Shown: piece after piece, positions 12,962-24,041 of the stretch
Numbering within the stretch: position 1 is the stretch's first letter
Layout of the letters: every line of letters begins with the position of its first letter
Assembly: GCF_037975245.1 (NCBI RefSeq)
Contig: NC_092565.1
Location: 1,744,499-1,808,498 of the forward strand
Length of the DNA: 64,000 nucleotides
Direction of reading: 5' to 3'
DNA from: Apostichopus japonicus
Taxonomy: Eukaryota > Echinodermata > Holothuroidea > Aspidochirotida > Stichopodidae
Notes under the pieces: generated by a model
What the model was told of the DNA's origin: nothing
Database searches by the model: none
Seen by the model: the letters and a program-made list of their open reading frames with translations, nothing else
Translations under genes and position numbers: made by a program

Positions 12962-13165
12962 AGGTATTCTGTATTGGCCCAAATTTGATGCTGGATTTTC
13001 AAATATTATATCCTTTAACTGTTTATTCATACCCTCACTGGTATATTCAGACATCTTACAGTACAGTGGTGTTTAGAATGTCTGATAACAAATTGGAGAG
13101 TAAAGACTCCCAGGAAATTTTTGAAAAGTTCTAGCAATTATAGCATGTATAACTCAATACAGGCT
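12962..13165 (+). mobile_element. MITE-like repeat, AGGTAT...GTATTGGCCC family
   Basis: It starts AGGTATTCTGTATTGGCCC and ends near CAATACAGGCT, imperfect inverted termini. The interior (GGAGAGTAAAGACTCC ... CAATTATAGCATG) aligns with the element at 63631-63855. Isolated copies of the terminus also occur near 21600, 22690 and 30500. Non-coding; no clear TSD. Confidence 0.65.
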
Positions 13166-13749
13166 ACTTGTAAGTTACATTTGCATGGTGACTTCAGTCT
13201 CTAATTCTAGGCATAGCTACTGTACACTCAGTACAGTATCTGGTCATGATATACAGTAGGGCACATGTAACATTATTGTTCAGGAAAATCTAAGGTCATA
13301 TATGATACATGTACAGTAGGCTAAGAAGTTAAGCTGTCCTACTTGTGATATCTAATTTCTTGGGAAGTTGGTAATTACTTTGTAGCACTAACTACAGACC
13401 AGTTTACCCTAGACCCAATGCTAAAATAGTGTAAGGCTTTGGCCTATGGCCCTAGGCTATAGCCGAACGTAGGCCTGGCAAGTTTTAGGTTAGAAGCTAG
13501 TCTATAGTATTGGAGTATGGGAATGAACAAATTACGTGAAGCTGTATACAACAACGTTGCAGTTATGGTTTAACAATATCACCAACTTTAATGACTAAAC
13601 TCATGGACCTTACCTGAAGTTGCTGGTTAGACCTTTTCGTGTTAATGGTACTTTTAAGAAAAAAGTCACCAAGGAAAGAACCTGGGAACGTATACCAAAC
13701 TACCAAACGACTGATCCGCTCTCAAGCCCAGTCCCCTTGCATCGAGAGG
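13166..13749. other. Stretch without recognisable features
   Basis: No supported gene. A minus-strand donor-like site at 13605-13610 follows a short open segment, but the frame has no family resemblance. Confidence 0.4.
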
Positions 13750-13777
13750 GAACAGATACTACACATGATCTTAGCCG
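13750..13777 (-). pseudogene. U2 snRNA 5'-region-like fragment
   Basis: Read on the minus strand, GGCTAAGATCATGTGTAG followed by TATCTGTTC matches 26 of 27 positions of the highly conserved U2 snRNA segment around the branch-point recognition sequence (known U2 has A where this has T in ATCATG). Flanking U2 sequence is not recognisable on either side. It is therefore a retro-copied or SINE-borne fragment rather than a functional U2 gene. Confidence 0.6.
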
Positions 13778-14154
13778 AAACTCCAACGCAATGCATAAAG
13801 CCTACGGGTATGTTGTAGCAGTAAGCCCTGGCATATACAGTGTATACACCGTGTATAGTACAATTACGTACTGCGCGCAGCTGTCAAAAAAACTACCGAT
13901 GCCTGTACGTCAAGTAAACTTATATACCAACTGGGGGATATACATTGAGAGCAAGACTTAGGTTTACCAAAAGGGATATACCAATTGCATATTTCCTTGC
14001 CAAATGGCCCAAAAAGTAGGTAGCAACTTATAACAACTGATATGCAGTCTCAGTATAATAAGGTATAATGATGTTAAATTTCAAGTTGATCCAATCATTT
14101 CAACCCAGGTAAACCTAAACACCAACTCCGAGAAGTAATCGTATATACCAATCC

Positions 14155-14158
14155 AGTG

Positions 14159-14191
<33 letters not shown>

Positions 14192-14257
14192 ACTATATAT
14201 ATATATATATATATATATGACTATATATATATATGACTATATATATATAAATATATA
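14155..14257. repeat. (TA)n microsatellite
   Basis: TA repeats interrupted by CAAC and GAC triplets. The preceding phrase CCAATCCAGTG also precedes the TA tract at 38412, suggesting both tracts are junctions of the same retroelement type. Confidence 0.9.
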
Positions 14258-14328
14258 TTGAATGTGTAGCAAGTGGTATGACAGATATATAGTAATTCAA
14301 TAAAGAATAACACACCAGAAAAATTCCA

Positions 14329-14370
14329 CTTCACGACCGGTTTCGTCCTTTTGGGACTCATCAGGCGAAG
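14329..14370 (-). ncRNA. Hammerhead ribozyme, type I, intact core
   Basis: On the minus strand the parts are, in order: stem I strand CTTCGC, core CTGATGA, stem II GTCC-CAAAA-GGAC, core GAAA, then ACCGGTC, and the stem I partner GTGAAG. All conserved hammerhead core bases are present and the predicted cut is after GGTC (complement of 14335). Stem III is ACCGGT, self-complementary with no loop, so cleavage would need two strands paired as a dimeric hammerhead, an arrangement known for other short-stem-III repeats. Activity is inferred, not shown. Confidence 0.82.
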
Positions 14371-14383
14371 GTAGGAATCGAAC

Positions 14384-14427
14384 CCTGGATCTTCGTGTCA
14401 CGAACCGAAGTCCGTACCACTCGACCA
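14384..14427 (-). promoter_or_regulatory. tRNA-like Pol III box A and box B
   Basis: Minus-strand TGGTCGAGTGG (14417-14427) fits box A, and GGTTCGAACC-type GGTTCGATTCC (14374-14384) fits box B exactly. They are about 32 nt apart, as in tRNA genes, and box B ends only four bases before the ribozyme stem I. The region folds poorly as a full tRNA, so it is best read as a tRNA-derived internal promoter. Confidence 0.75.
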
Positions 14428-14569
14428 GTGATTCTACTGGTGTGTTAAGCCAATTTATACGCTTTAACACACCAGTAGAATCACTGTTATCTGTCATACC
14501 ACTTGCTACACATTCAATTCTTATATACGGCTTGGCTTGCCTAAAGAGTGGTTATTCTGTGAAAAATTG

Positions 14570-14820
14570 TCAGATTTAAAGCGCCAGGGGTGCACTCTGT
14601 ACAATCATAACACTTGGGTAATACGCCCTTAATGACAGTTATTCAAAGACAATTTATACGCATTCACACACCAGTAGAATCACTGTGGTCGAGTGGTACG
14701 GACTTCGGTTTGTGACACAAAGATCCGGGGTTCGATTCCTACCTTCGCATGATGAGTCCCAAAAGGACGAAACCGGTCGTGAAGTGGAATTTTTCTGGTG
14801 TGTTATTCTTTGAGTTACTA
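14570..14820 (+). mobile_element. tRNA-like/hammerhead composite repeat, plus-strand copy
   Basis: The shared leader (from AGATTTAAAGCGCCAGG) is followed by box A (14686-14696), box B (14729-14739), the hammerhead region (14743-14784), a GGAATTTTTCTGG tail and a TA tract. It is colinear with the copy at 52891. The hammerhead carries a core change (see next entry). Confidence 0.85.
14743..14784 (+). ncRNA. Hammerhead ribozyme copy with C3 core mutation
   Basis: Stem I CTTCGC/GTGAAG, stem II GTCC/GGAC and GAAA are all present, but the core reads ATGATGA instead of CTGATGA. C3 pairs with G8 in the active fold, so this copy is expected to be inactive or very weak. Confidence 0.75.
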
Positions 14821-14971
14821 TATATTTATAAATATATATATATATATATATAGTTATGAATGCGGGCATATGTTTACATTCGTGCATGGTAGCATGATGA
14901 GTCCCAAAAGGACGAAACCGGTCGTGAAGTGGAATTTTTCTGGTGTGTTATTCTTTGAGTTACTATATATT

Positions 14972-15013
<42 letters not shown>

Positions 15014-15199
15014 TGAATGCTGGCATATGTTTACATTCGTGCATGGTAGCATGATGAGTCCCAAAAGGACGAAACCGGTCGTGAAGTGGAATTTTTCTGG
15101 TGTGTTATTCTTTGAGTTACTATATATTTATAAATATATATATATATATATATATATAGTTATGAATGCGGGCATATGTTTACATTCGTGCATGGTAGC
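14749..15199 (+). repeat. Three-fold tandem array of the ribozyme 3' part
   Basis: The units run 14749-14893, 14894-15050 and 15051-15199 (145, 157 and 149 bp). Each starts exactly at ATGATGAGTCCC, continues through GAAACCGGTC, the GGAATTTTTCTGG tail and a TA tract of variable length, and ends with CATGGTAGC. Length differences lie mostly in the TA tract. Units 2 and 3 lack the 5' strand of stem I, so none can form a normal type I hammerhead. Confidence 0.9.
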
Positions 15200-15600
15200 T
15201 GGGGCCTATGTGTACCTTGGGCATCTGTTTACCAACTTCTTGGTAAACATAACTCTGAGGCATTACCAATTCAAATATCGTGCGTTGTGTAAACAAATTT
15301 CACTTCGTATGTAGCCAACATGATGGTTTTTATCAGAAATTAACTTAGCATTGTTTTTATGTTCTTGCTATAAAGAGCATTTTCAGTGCAAACCTGAGCC
15401 TCACTCAACAGTGTATATACCGTTATTTTCTCAATCGGTGTAGGTAGGATATATGTTAACCTCAACTTTCCGCGCAATATACGAGAAAACTAGAATATAT
15501 ATATCAGCGACATCCAGAATTTGCATTAAAGACACATAACTGCTATTCTTGGTGAAATTTGGAATATTCTGGTTGTAAAATAACGAAAATTGGCAATTTT
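15200..15600. other. Upstream region of the acidic gene
   Basis: No feature beyond possible promoter sequence for the exon that follows; no convincing TATA box or initiator can be named. Confidence 0.35.
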
Positions 15601-15630
15601 AGACCATTGCAGTACGAGACTTGTAACGAC

Positions 15631-15734
15631 ATGGCGCCATCAACTGTTTAGACACAGCACAGAGGTATACACTGTTCGTACGTACGCGAAGTAGGCTACG
15701 ACTGTTGTACACATCCTGTACATCACCCAGCAAC
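15631..15734 (+). other. Probable non-coding first exon (acidic gene)
   Basis: A strong donor, CAAC|GTAAGTAT, lies at 15735. The sequence before it is CpG-richer than its surroundings and has no long frame; its first ATG (15631) opens only six codons before TAG. I infer a 5' UTR exon spliced to the ATG exon at 17987. The 5' end is not defined; the start given is only the first ATG. Confidence 0.45.
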
Positions 15735-15952
15735 GTAAGTATCTCATTTTAGCTGTAATTTTATCTGTGAAAGACTACCGATGAGGTGCTCACTTGAAAC
15801 CAAGGCTTACGCATTACCTGGATATCCAATATACTTCTTCATGTGAAACTTGTCGCCACTAACAGCAGTATTATTGGATGGAAAGTGTGCATATTAGCCG
15901 GTTGTACGGCATACCTGAGGCAAGCCTAAGCTAGGTACTATAGGGTAGGAGG

Positions 15953-16639
15953 GTGATATCCCTATGTTCCGACGTCTCTTTGTTCCGACGTCTCTATGTT
16001 CCGACAAATTGTTTGGACTCTAATTTTTTTTGACCAAAAAATTTCGGACCCAATTTTTTTTTGGAGACTCAATCTTTTTGGCCCCCATTTTTCGGACCAA
16101 ATTTTTGGGGGGACTTCATTTCTTGGGCCCCAAATTTATTGGGACCCAATTTTTTTGGGGGGACTCAATTTTTTGGACAAACATTTTTTCTGACCTACCT
16201 TTTTAGGGGACACAATTTTTTGGACGCACCAAATTTTTTTCAGGAAAAAAAAGGGCCCAAAGTTTGCTATGCTTGTGACCGAAAATTGCTTGTGATCCGA
16301 AATTTAATTGTTTGTACTCAAATTTTTGGGACCAAAATCAGTTTGGTCAAAAAAAATTTGGTCCGAAAAAAGTTGGTCCGAAAACATGTCAAAAATTTTG
16401 GTCCAAAAAAAATTTGGTCATAAAAATATATTGGTCTAAAAAAAATTTGGTCCGAAAAAAGTTGGTCCGAAAACATATTGGTCAACAATTTTGGTCCAAT
16501 AAAAATTGAGTCCGAAAAATTTTTGGTAAAAAAAATTGGAGTCCAAAAAATTTTTCGGAACATAGAGACGTCGGAACATAGAGATGTCGGAACATAGAGA
16601 CGTCGGAACATAGAGACGTCGGAACATAGAGATGTAACC
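15953..16639. mobile_element. Foldback element with 10-bp target duplication
   Basis: The left end repeats TATGTTCCGACGTCTC units, and the right end repeats the inverted GACGTCGGAACATAG units several times. Between them is low-complexity sequence in which AATTTTTTGGAC-type phrases on the left answer GTCCAAAAAATT phrases on the right, so the whole 687 bp could fold back. The flanks carry GGGTAGGAGG at 15943-15952 and 16640-16649, a 10-bp TSD in the range of Mutator-like elements. The ORFs inside come from the simple repeat. Confidence 0.78.
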
Positions 16640-16649
16640 GGGTAGGAGG

Positions 16650-17930
16650 TATCGAGTGTGCCGAGCCGAACAAGTACCTATCTCATTCATTAGGCTACTT
16701 GTTTATATTTGAAGGTCATGAGGTAGGGAGCTTTGCATGGGGCTTCCTTGCTGTTCTAAAGAATGGTAGCCTAAATTTACGTGTTACTACTAGTATCATG
16801 GTGGGCTCATAATTGACGCACTTAAGCCTAGGATTTGATCAACGATGTAGGCCTAATCCAAAAATCCAAATCACTCAACTGTATGTGTTTTTCATGTGTA
16901 GTTCCTCAGAAATGTAATGATCTCTAAATATTTAGGGTTCTGTGCTTATGCACCATACAATTGAGCAGAATTTGACCTCAAAATGTCTGCGTGTCAAGTT
17001 CTTTCATACCCCTAAATTGACACATTCGTCGATAAGCTAACTGTAGTGTAGGCCTTAGTATATACATCCATTGACTTTAGATGCAGTTTGCTATGCTCTG
17101 AGCCTCTAAGCTCAGACAGGTCAGGTCCCAGAGATAAGTGGTATCATATTGAGGTAATGTTGGTTATTTTTAGGGTGTAAGATTCCAAATGACCAAGAAG
17201 ATAAGAGATAATGCTCAAGCCAAGCTAGACATGATCTGAACCTCTCAGAATCAATCAGTTTAACAACATTTATTATTTCATAGTCTTTGCAAACTGAACT
17301 GTACCAGAAGAACACATACTAGTGAAACACATAAGAAGAATGATGTATATATTTCCAGGCTAATTTGAAGTCAGAGCTTTTTTTTGTTATACTTCTACAG
17401 TCTACAGCTAGAATGTAATCTCATAAGCTTTGAAAGTGATAGCATGTTTAATATGGGGCCAGTAAGTACAGATACAATTAGTTGATTTGTTGCAGTTTCT
17501 GTGATCATGGGAGATGTATACGTCTCACATCTCAATTGCTACACATACCAATTTTCTTGCAAAATTTTAAGATTTTGTGTCATGTTATTATGCAAAAAAG
17601 GTCTTGATCCGGCTGCAATAGTCTCTTTAAAGCTTTGATATGAGTTTGATATAAACTAGTGTTTGCACAAGTAACCCAGGTACCCGCCCAACTGATTGCT
17701 ACCTGGTTCCGAACATACTACCCGGTTCCGACGTAAAATGTAAAGTTATATTTGTGTACAAAATGTATAAGTTAAGTTCAGGAAACCTATCGCCGCATTG
17801 TTTTAATGTTTGCCACAATGCCCCCGAAAAATAAATTACAGTTACTGTAGAAGTGTTGATACCCCTCAAATCCATAGTCGCCATAGTCACAAGCTGCTAT
17901 TTCATCAGTAAACACGTCTGATTCTTCTAG
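16650..17930. other. Intron 1 remainder of the acidic gene
   Basis: No recognised feature. The acceptor for the ATG exon is either TTTCATCAG (ends 17908) or ATTCTTCTAG (ends 17930). Confidence 0.35.
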
Positions 17931-17986
17931 AATTGATGTATGTTACGCCTAATGTTCAGTTGTAACATAAGAACAGGCCTCGGAAT

Positions 17987-18022
17987 ATGGCCAATATTTC
18001 TGCTCAAAGTAATGATGCACAA
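17987..18022 (+). CDS. Small acidic protein, coding exon 1 (start)
   Basis: The ATG at 17987 opens MANISAQSNDAQ and runs in frame to a consensus donor, CAA|GTAAGT. The exon exits in phase 0, which fits the next exon at 18271. The joined exons encode about 90 residues (ending in the 30078 exon) or 96 (ending in the 30336 exon), with an acidic Ser/Asp/Glu-rich N-terminal half. I do not recognise the family. Support is the chain of matching phases and good splice sites across four exons, not homology. Confidence 0.6.
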
Positions 18023-18270
18023 GTAAGTGCAAACTTCCCAAGTTAAAAAGCAACATTGGAGTAGTTTTTAGTTGTTATGACTTCTTTATGTTATGTTCTG
18101 TCTGGTAATGTTCTACAGTAATTCTAGAGAAGTTACCAAAGTACCGTTAGGTACCTGAACCTCCCCCCCCCCCCTTCTCCTTCATATCTCTACTTACATC
18201 AATTCTTTAAAGTGCAGCATTGAATGTCATTTAAATTCAAATCAATTGAGGAGTATTTGTTTCTCTTTAG

Positions 18271-18330
18271 CAGCCAGAGAATGAGGAAGAAGCTACAGAC
18301 AGTGATGTCAGAGATAACTCTCTAGTACCC
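18271..18330 (+). CDS. Small acidic protein, coding exon 2
   Basis: The exon is bounded by TTTCTCTTTAG and CCC|GTAAGT. It is 60 nt, phase 0 in and out, and reads QPENEEEATDSDVRDN then SLVP. The acceptor is a tandem NAGNAG (TTAGCAG), so a single Gln could be included or skipped. Six of the first 12 residues are acidic. Confidence 0.65.
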
Positions 18331-19319
18331 GTAAGTTTTTGTTGCACTTGTTTTCCATTCTGTTGTTTCGGACAAATTTGTTTATAAGTCTTGTTAGGTA
18401 AGTAACAGACATTTATGGATAGGGTGGCACCTGCACATTAGCTCTTTTTCCCACAGAAAAGTGATGCTCTGATAAGCCCTTTCACTGAAGAGTTAAGACT
18501 TTGTATTTCTTTGGAGGTGTGTGTGTGTGGGAAGGGAGGAGGGGGGATAGCATGGGATTTGCTGGTGATCAGTTTGTTCATGGCTGAGTGCCTGAATTTC
18601 TTGCTGGCTCACCAGTCAAAAGTTGGCTGACTGCTGGTTTAAGTTCATTGGTTTGAAACCACAAATCTATTTCATATACAATACACTTATTTTAAGTGTT
18701 GCCCTTTATTTAAAATACTCTTTCATTATACTTCATTCAAATCTACAAAATGAAATTTCTTCTATGCAGTAACCAATGACAGTTCCAGCCTGGAAACATG
18801 TCCTTTTGTGGCCTTTTGAAGGTAATCCTTCTGCTTTGTTGATCATCTAAGAAAGATTCATCAATATAAATTAAAGCTGTGTAAAACAGAGCAATATAAA
18901 TCATGCTCATCTAATCAATACTGTAGTTCGTTTAACAGCCTTTACTGTACATTAACTTTGACAAAGGCTTGCTTTTATTTTACAGTATTGATTGATTGTT
19001 TACTTGGTTGATTAGTTGGTTATGTTTGATTATTTGAATATCTATTTTTATTGCAACCCCATTAAAAGAAAACATTTAATATAATGGATAAATCTAGGAC
19101 TATGTCAATGTGTTAAAACTATAAGATATCTCTTGCAATTGCAAAGAAGAAAGCAAATTGAAAAAGCTTGTGTCAATGGAGCAATAGGATCTATAGTGCA
19201 TGACCCTAACCTGCTAGGATCACCTTAAATAAACTTAAGGTTGACATTGTAATAATGTGTCAGAACTCATACATGCTTACTTCATATGTTATTCCATACA
19301 GATAGCAATTATCCCCTAC

Positions 19320-19683
19320 CAAGGGCATAGGAACCGGGGGGCTGGGGGGCGCCAGCCCCCAGTGAAAAATATGGGGGGGGGGCGGAAGTATCGTTCCACC
19401 CCCCCGCTCCGCAAGTCAGAAAACCCCTTTTTCATTTCCAAATGAGAAAAAAATCTCATTTGAAGCACCAAATTGCATCTAAGGCCAGGTGAAAATGCAA
19501 AATTCTTTACAAAATGGAGTGGGTGTTGAAGTGTGCTATATTGCACCAAACTGCATCTGAAGCCACCTGGAAATGCAAAAAAATTCCAAAGGGGAGGGGG
19601 ACACCCCCTCCCCTTAGACCCCTCCCCCAGGCCGGCCATTAGTCTTCAGCTCCCCCACTCAAAATTACCTTCCTACGCCACTG
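19320..19683. mobile_element. Short hAT-like element, 364 bp
   Basis: The ends CAAGGGCATAGGAACC and the inverted TTCCTACGCCACTG are flanked by a perfect 8-bp TSD, TCCCCTAC (19312-19319 and 19684-19691). The interior has G-run and C-run subterminal blocks typical of this group. Non-coding. Confidence 0.85.
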
Positions 19684-19989
19684 TCCCCTACTCATAACTT
19701 AAACTTAAACCAGTCCATGATCAAATGTTGAAAGGAATAATATATCCTAAAGTATTCAGCAGAAAGCTGACAAGTCAATACCAAATAAATTGGAAAAAGG
19801 CAAAAAAAGAGTACTGCATAGAATCCAATATTAAAGCACTATAGTGAGGTTGATCTGTATACATCTTATTGCCATTTATGCATTTGGGATTTTTAGTGGG
19901 TAAACTTCATGTTCATAGTGTATATCTGATATCTGTAAATGTTTGTTCATTCATTCAATAACTTTTAGAAATTGTGTATGCCCAGTTAG

Positions 19990-22140
19990 AATACTCACTC
20001 TAAAACCACATTGAGAGTTGCCTTCTCTGTTGATTGCCTAATTTTGTTACTGCAGGCAAAACTGCATGTGCAGAGGTTAACATTGACCCCTTTTTACCCT
20101 GTTTGTAATGGGAAGAAACATTGGGGCTGTGAAAAATTATCCCTTGGCTTCTGTTTTGCAACAAATGGCAAGGGGATGGGGAATTTCTTGTCCTGTATTG
20201 CTGTGTACGTACATTAAGGTCAAAATTAGCACTGCTAGACATTTCACTATTAATATAGCATACTTAATAATGTTGCCCCACTCCAAAACATCTCCCCCTT
20301 TCTCTTCAATCTCGACCCTACCCCTCCTCTAAACATGTTATGCAGACCCAATGCAAGATAACATTGAAAGTTTCCTCCCTTTTAGATTGCCTTATTATGT
20401 TATTGATAACTTTCAATTTATGAAGAGGTAAACATAGACCCCAATTATCCATATTTGAAATGGGCCACAGGGATTTATTGTGGGCTATCAAATGTTCCCC
20501 CAGCTGGCTACCATCTGGAAGCTAAGGGTAGATTTCTTGGTGGTCCTGATTTATCCCCCCCCCCTCCCTCTTATCCTCCCCTCCTTGTGTGGCTAAACTA
20601 CATGATATATCCCTACCCTACTTTTCTTCTTTTTATTATCTAACCGATTTAATTTCACGGTAGTATTCTTAGATATACTTCTCTAAAATATCTTTGCCTA
20701 TATGTAATAATGTTAACCTACTCCCAAATATCTTTGTCACATTTTCCTTTAATCTCTACCCTCACCCATTCTCGATGCCCTTGTATGCATGAAACAATGT
20801 AAAATCAAATTGAGAGGTGCTTCCTTTATTGATTGTCTAATTTTGATAACTGCAATACTCAATGTGTAGAGGTTAACACAGACCCTATTTTACACTGTTT
20901 CCATTGGAAGGAGCGGAGGGGTGGGGGGGTGGGTGATCATTGGGCTCTGAAGTGTACCCCCAGCTGGCTTCCATCTGGAAGCTGAGGGTAGACTTCTTGG
21001 TGGTCCTGATTATGTTTTTAAGTCTTCCCTGTGGATGCTCTGCCTCCCCCCCCCCCCCTTGTTTGTCCAAGCTACTGGGCATATTCCTGCCCTGTTTTTT
21101 TCTACCTAAGGGATGAACAAATGTCAGCGGTATTGTTTAAAAAAACTTCTGTTATACCTTCCGTCTGGAAGCTAAGGGATGACTTCTTGGCGGTCCTGAT
21201 CCCCGTTTGATCCCCTTCCTATTGATAAGCTACTGGGTATATCTCTGCCCTCCTTTTTTGTTGCCTGGCTAATAAATTAATGTCAAAGGTGGTATTCCTA
21301 TATACTTACTAATACCTTTGCCTATATGTACTTAAGTTATCCCAACCCAAAATATTTCTCTTGATCACTCTCAATGTATAGAGGTTAAAGATGTATAGGC
21401 CCCTAACTAAATGCTATACTTGCTATATGATTTCAAACTGCACTTTTCCTGGAGGCAATACCCTCTAAACTTTTCCCATAATGCTAAATAAGCAAAGAAG
21501 ATGGCTGAATGTCCCAGTGAGGTAAATTACCTTGAGGGTGGTAATATGAAGAGTATAAAAATTATGACCATATGCAATGGACCATATTTGAAAATCTTCC
21601 ATATTTGGGGTCAATACAGCATACCTTTAACATAGACCCTTTTTACCCTGTTTTGCAATGGGAGAATCATTGGTAGGGGCCGGGATGTGAAACATTTCCC
21701 TTCTGTCTTGAAACTAAAGGATGGTAGGGGTGGGGGGTTTGTTGGAGTTGCCTTGACCTCCATTGCTTTGGCTATCCTGTACTTTGAGGTTAAAGGTAGC
21801 ATTAGTAGTATTTCATTTATGTACTATTTTAACCCACTTTAAAGAACCCTCCCACTTTCTGTTCAATTCCTACATTTACCATCATCTACTCCTGGTATGT
21901 ATTGAACCAATGCCAAATCACATTGAGAGATAACTCCCTTATTGATTTTGTAATTTTGTTACTTTCACACAAAATATTGTATACCTTGAAACTTTTGCTA
22001 TAACCTGTATAGGTTTAGTATACACCCCATTGAAGGGTAGGGGGAATGGTGATGGCAAATGGGCTGTAAATTTGTATCTCTTGGCTTCCACTTCAGCTGA
22101 AGGGATGTACATACCACATAGTATATGTCCCACCTATTTT
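19990..22140. repeat. Diverged repeat cluster, first block
   Basis: A recurring phrase, roughly CCAATGCAAAATCACATTGAGAG then a line ending in ATTTTGTTAC and GAGGTTAACA...ACCCC, appears near 20000, 20345, 20795 and 21905, often with a GGAAGCTAAGGG...TGGTCCTGAT block between. Unit spacing is a few hundred bases and identity is modest. The same unit recurs at 33.0-34.9 kb. Confidence 0.65.
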
Positions 22141-22411
22141 CTCTTGCCATAAGAATTTGACTCTCCTGTACAAAAAAAAATGCAATGACTCTCTGTAGAG
22201 TAAGCAATTACCCTGACATGTCACACAACAGCTAATCATATATGGTGTAAAATAGTTTTTGAATAATCTATCATTTGATTTTAAAATGTTGAATATAGGA
22301 CTTTTGACTTCATATACTATTTTGATTGTACATTATTTCATCTCATTCAGCTAGTTATGTTCAATCTTCCTGATCTTCCAAAATTATGAGGTTTGGATAT
22401 TTGTTTTACAG

Positions 22412-22481
22412 ATACACACACAAACTGACTGCAACAAGAAGACAGATGGAAAATATTCAGTCTCTGAATCAGATGAGGATG
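22412..22481 (+). CDS. Small acidic protein, coding exon 3
   Basis: The acceptor is TTGTTTTACAG and the donor GATG|GTGAGT. The exon is 70 nt, enters in phase 0 and leaves in phase 1. It reads IHTQTDCNKKTDGKY then SVSESDED, ending in an acidic Ser-rich cluster that resembles a casein-kinase-type site. Both candidate downstream exons (30078, 30336) accept phase 1. Confidence 0.65.
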
Positions 22482-24041
22482 GTGAGTTTGACTGTTTCTC
22501 CACAGGATTGCCCTTAGACGGCTAACTAAATGTAGTACCTTGTAAATTTCCAGCTAACTGCACTCTGCTTGCTTTTATGTCATCTTTATGTTACTGTACA
22601 ATAAACCATATATAAAAAAGCGAGGTATATGACTAGAACAGAACAACTGTTGAAGATATAATCTTATCTAGGTCATACTGCTGTATTGGCCCCAAATATA
22701 GCATGCTACCGCAAAAAAAAGTTTCCTACAATTATGTTATCCACCTGCCATGGTCGTAAAATGACCTCATTTTAACAGTTATCCTGCACTGCCTGGCACA
22801 TATCTTTCCTTGTATCAGAATCTTTGTGTAGACACTGTCTTGTAAACTAACTGTCGACATATAACGATATATTATCACGCAGTGTTTACACGAAGAACCT
22901 CACAGTGTCAAGCTGTGCAGACTACTTCATAGTGAACAGGTCATTTATGAAGGTGGCAGGTTGATAACATAACTACGAGACTTTCCTAGCTATTGCGTGC
23001 TATAATTGGTCACAACACAACAGATTTTGCAATGTAGCATTTACACATACGGAAATACAAACTTTTCTTACTTTGGTAATAAACTGGAAACAACAATTAA
23101 TGTTATTTATGGACCATTTTCATCTAAAGGCTAGAGGGTTCAGTTGAAATTCAAGGCCAAAGTCTGAAAACCTCAAGTAGCAGTGGGTATGTACATTGTT
23201 TAGATATTAACTCTTTATCTTTAGACATTGACCAATTTATAAAGAAGAATTCCACCCAAAAACTTGCCTGAATTCATCCTTTCATATACAAATCTAGTCA
23301 GACTATAATCAAGCATTCACCTATAAGCATGTCCGATATGAGGAGAAGGAGCATGGGGAAATTCATCCTCATCACAGTAAGCTGGTCAACCATTAATACT
23401 CATTTACATAAGGACAAGCACACAATCTGTAGGCATACATGACACTTAAAGAGGGGGTGAAATGGACAGATTTATATGAATCATCATTTTATATACACTC
23501 GTAGCTTTCCAATGATACACAATTTGTGTCAAACAAAGCTTGCATCCTCCAGGAATAAACAAACAAAAATTGGCGGGTAATAAAATCTTTCCAAAACTTG
23601 TTGTATATATGGTAATGCGGCGTGACGTCAGTCGAGGAACCCAGCGCAGTTCCAGGACGCTTTTTTTACCTTCTTAAACGTCTGAGTACACACAACATTA
23701 CACTGTTGCAGTGCTCTATAGAAATTGAGATTAGGTGTTTGGAGTTTTGTTTTTACATAAATTTATCTCATAACTGTTAATAATGCCGAGCCAATGTGCC
23801 AACTGCGCGCTTTTCCAAATGGTGACAGAAATCTATGAAAGTGGACATGATTCGTTCAAAACACTACACATAGACAATGTTACGAGTGCCTGTGGGCCTA
23901 AACTATTGCCAAATTACTTGTTATGACCACAGACTATAGGCCTCCTTAATGTAGCAAATGACAATTTGGTTTATTGGATACCTGGTATTTTGCACAAAAC
24001 TTAAGGCCAGTTGGATTTAGAACAGTCAATACTAGATCTGC

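Larger units (their letters stand above)
14258..14520. repeat. Palindromic block around the minus-strand hammerhead copy
   Basis: The outer arms (14258-14293 and 14483-14520; TTGAATGTGTAGCAAG and its complement) enclose a minus-strand ribozyme repeat. An inner perfect hairpin at 14428-14484 has a 21-bp stem that starts GTGATTCTACTGG. The layout suggests partial inverted duplication of the repeat on insertion, as is common for Penelope-like elements. Confidence 0.75.
18331..22411 (+). other. Intron of the acidic gene
   Basis: Between the coding exons lie an hAT-like insertion (19320-19683) and a cluster of diverged repeats (19990-22140). No additional exon with matching phase was seen. Confidence 0.4.

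Noticed and set aside
13620-13961. 113-codon plus-strand frame and a minus-strand donor-like site at 13610
   Set aside because: No domain, no acceptor-donor pair in phase, and the region overlaps the U2-like fragment.
14686-14739. Functional tRNA gene
   Set aside because: A and B boxes fit, but the acceptor stem and a 7-base anticodon loop cannot be formed; it is tRNA-derived only.
15996-16690. Overlapping frames of Phe/Gly/Pro/Trp and Lys/Val type on both strands
   Set aside because: They come from the low-complexity arms of the foldback element.
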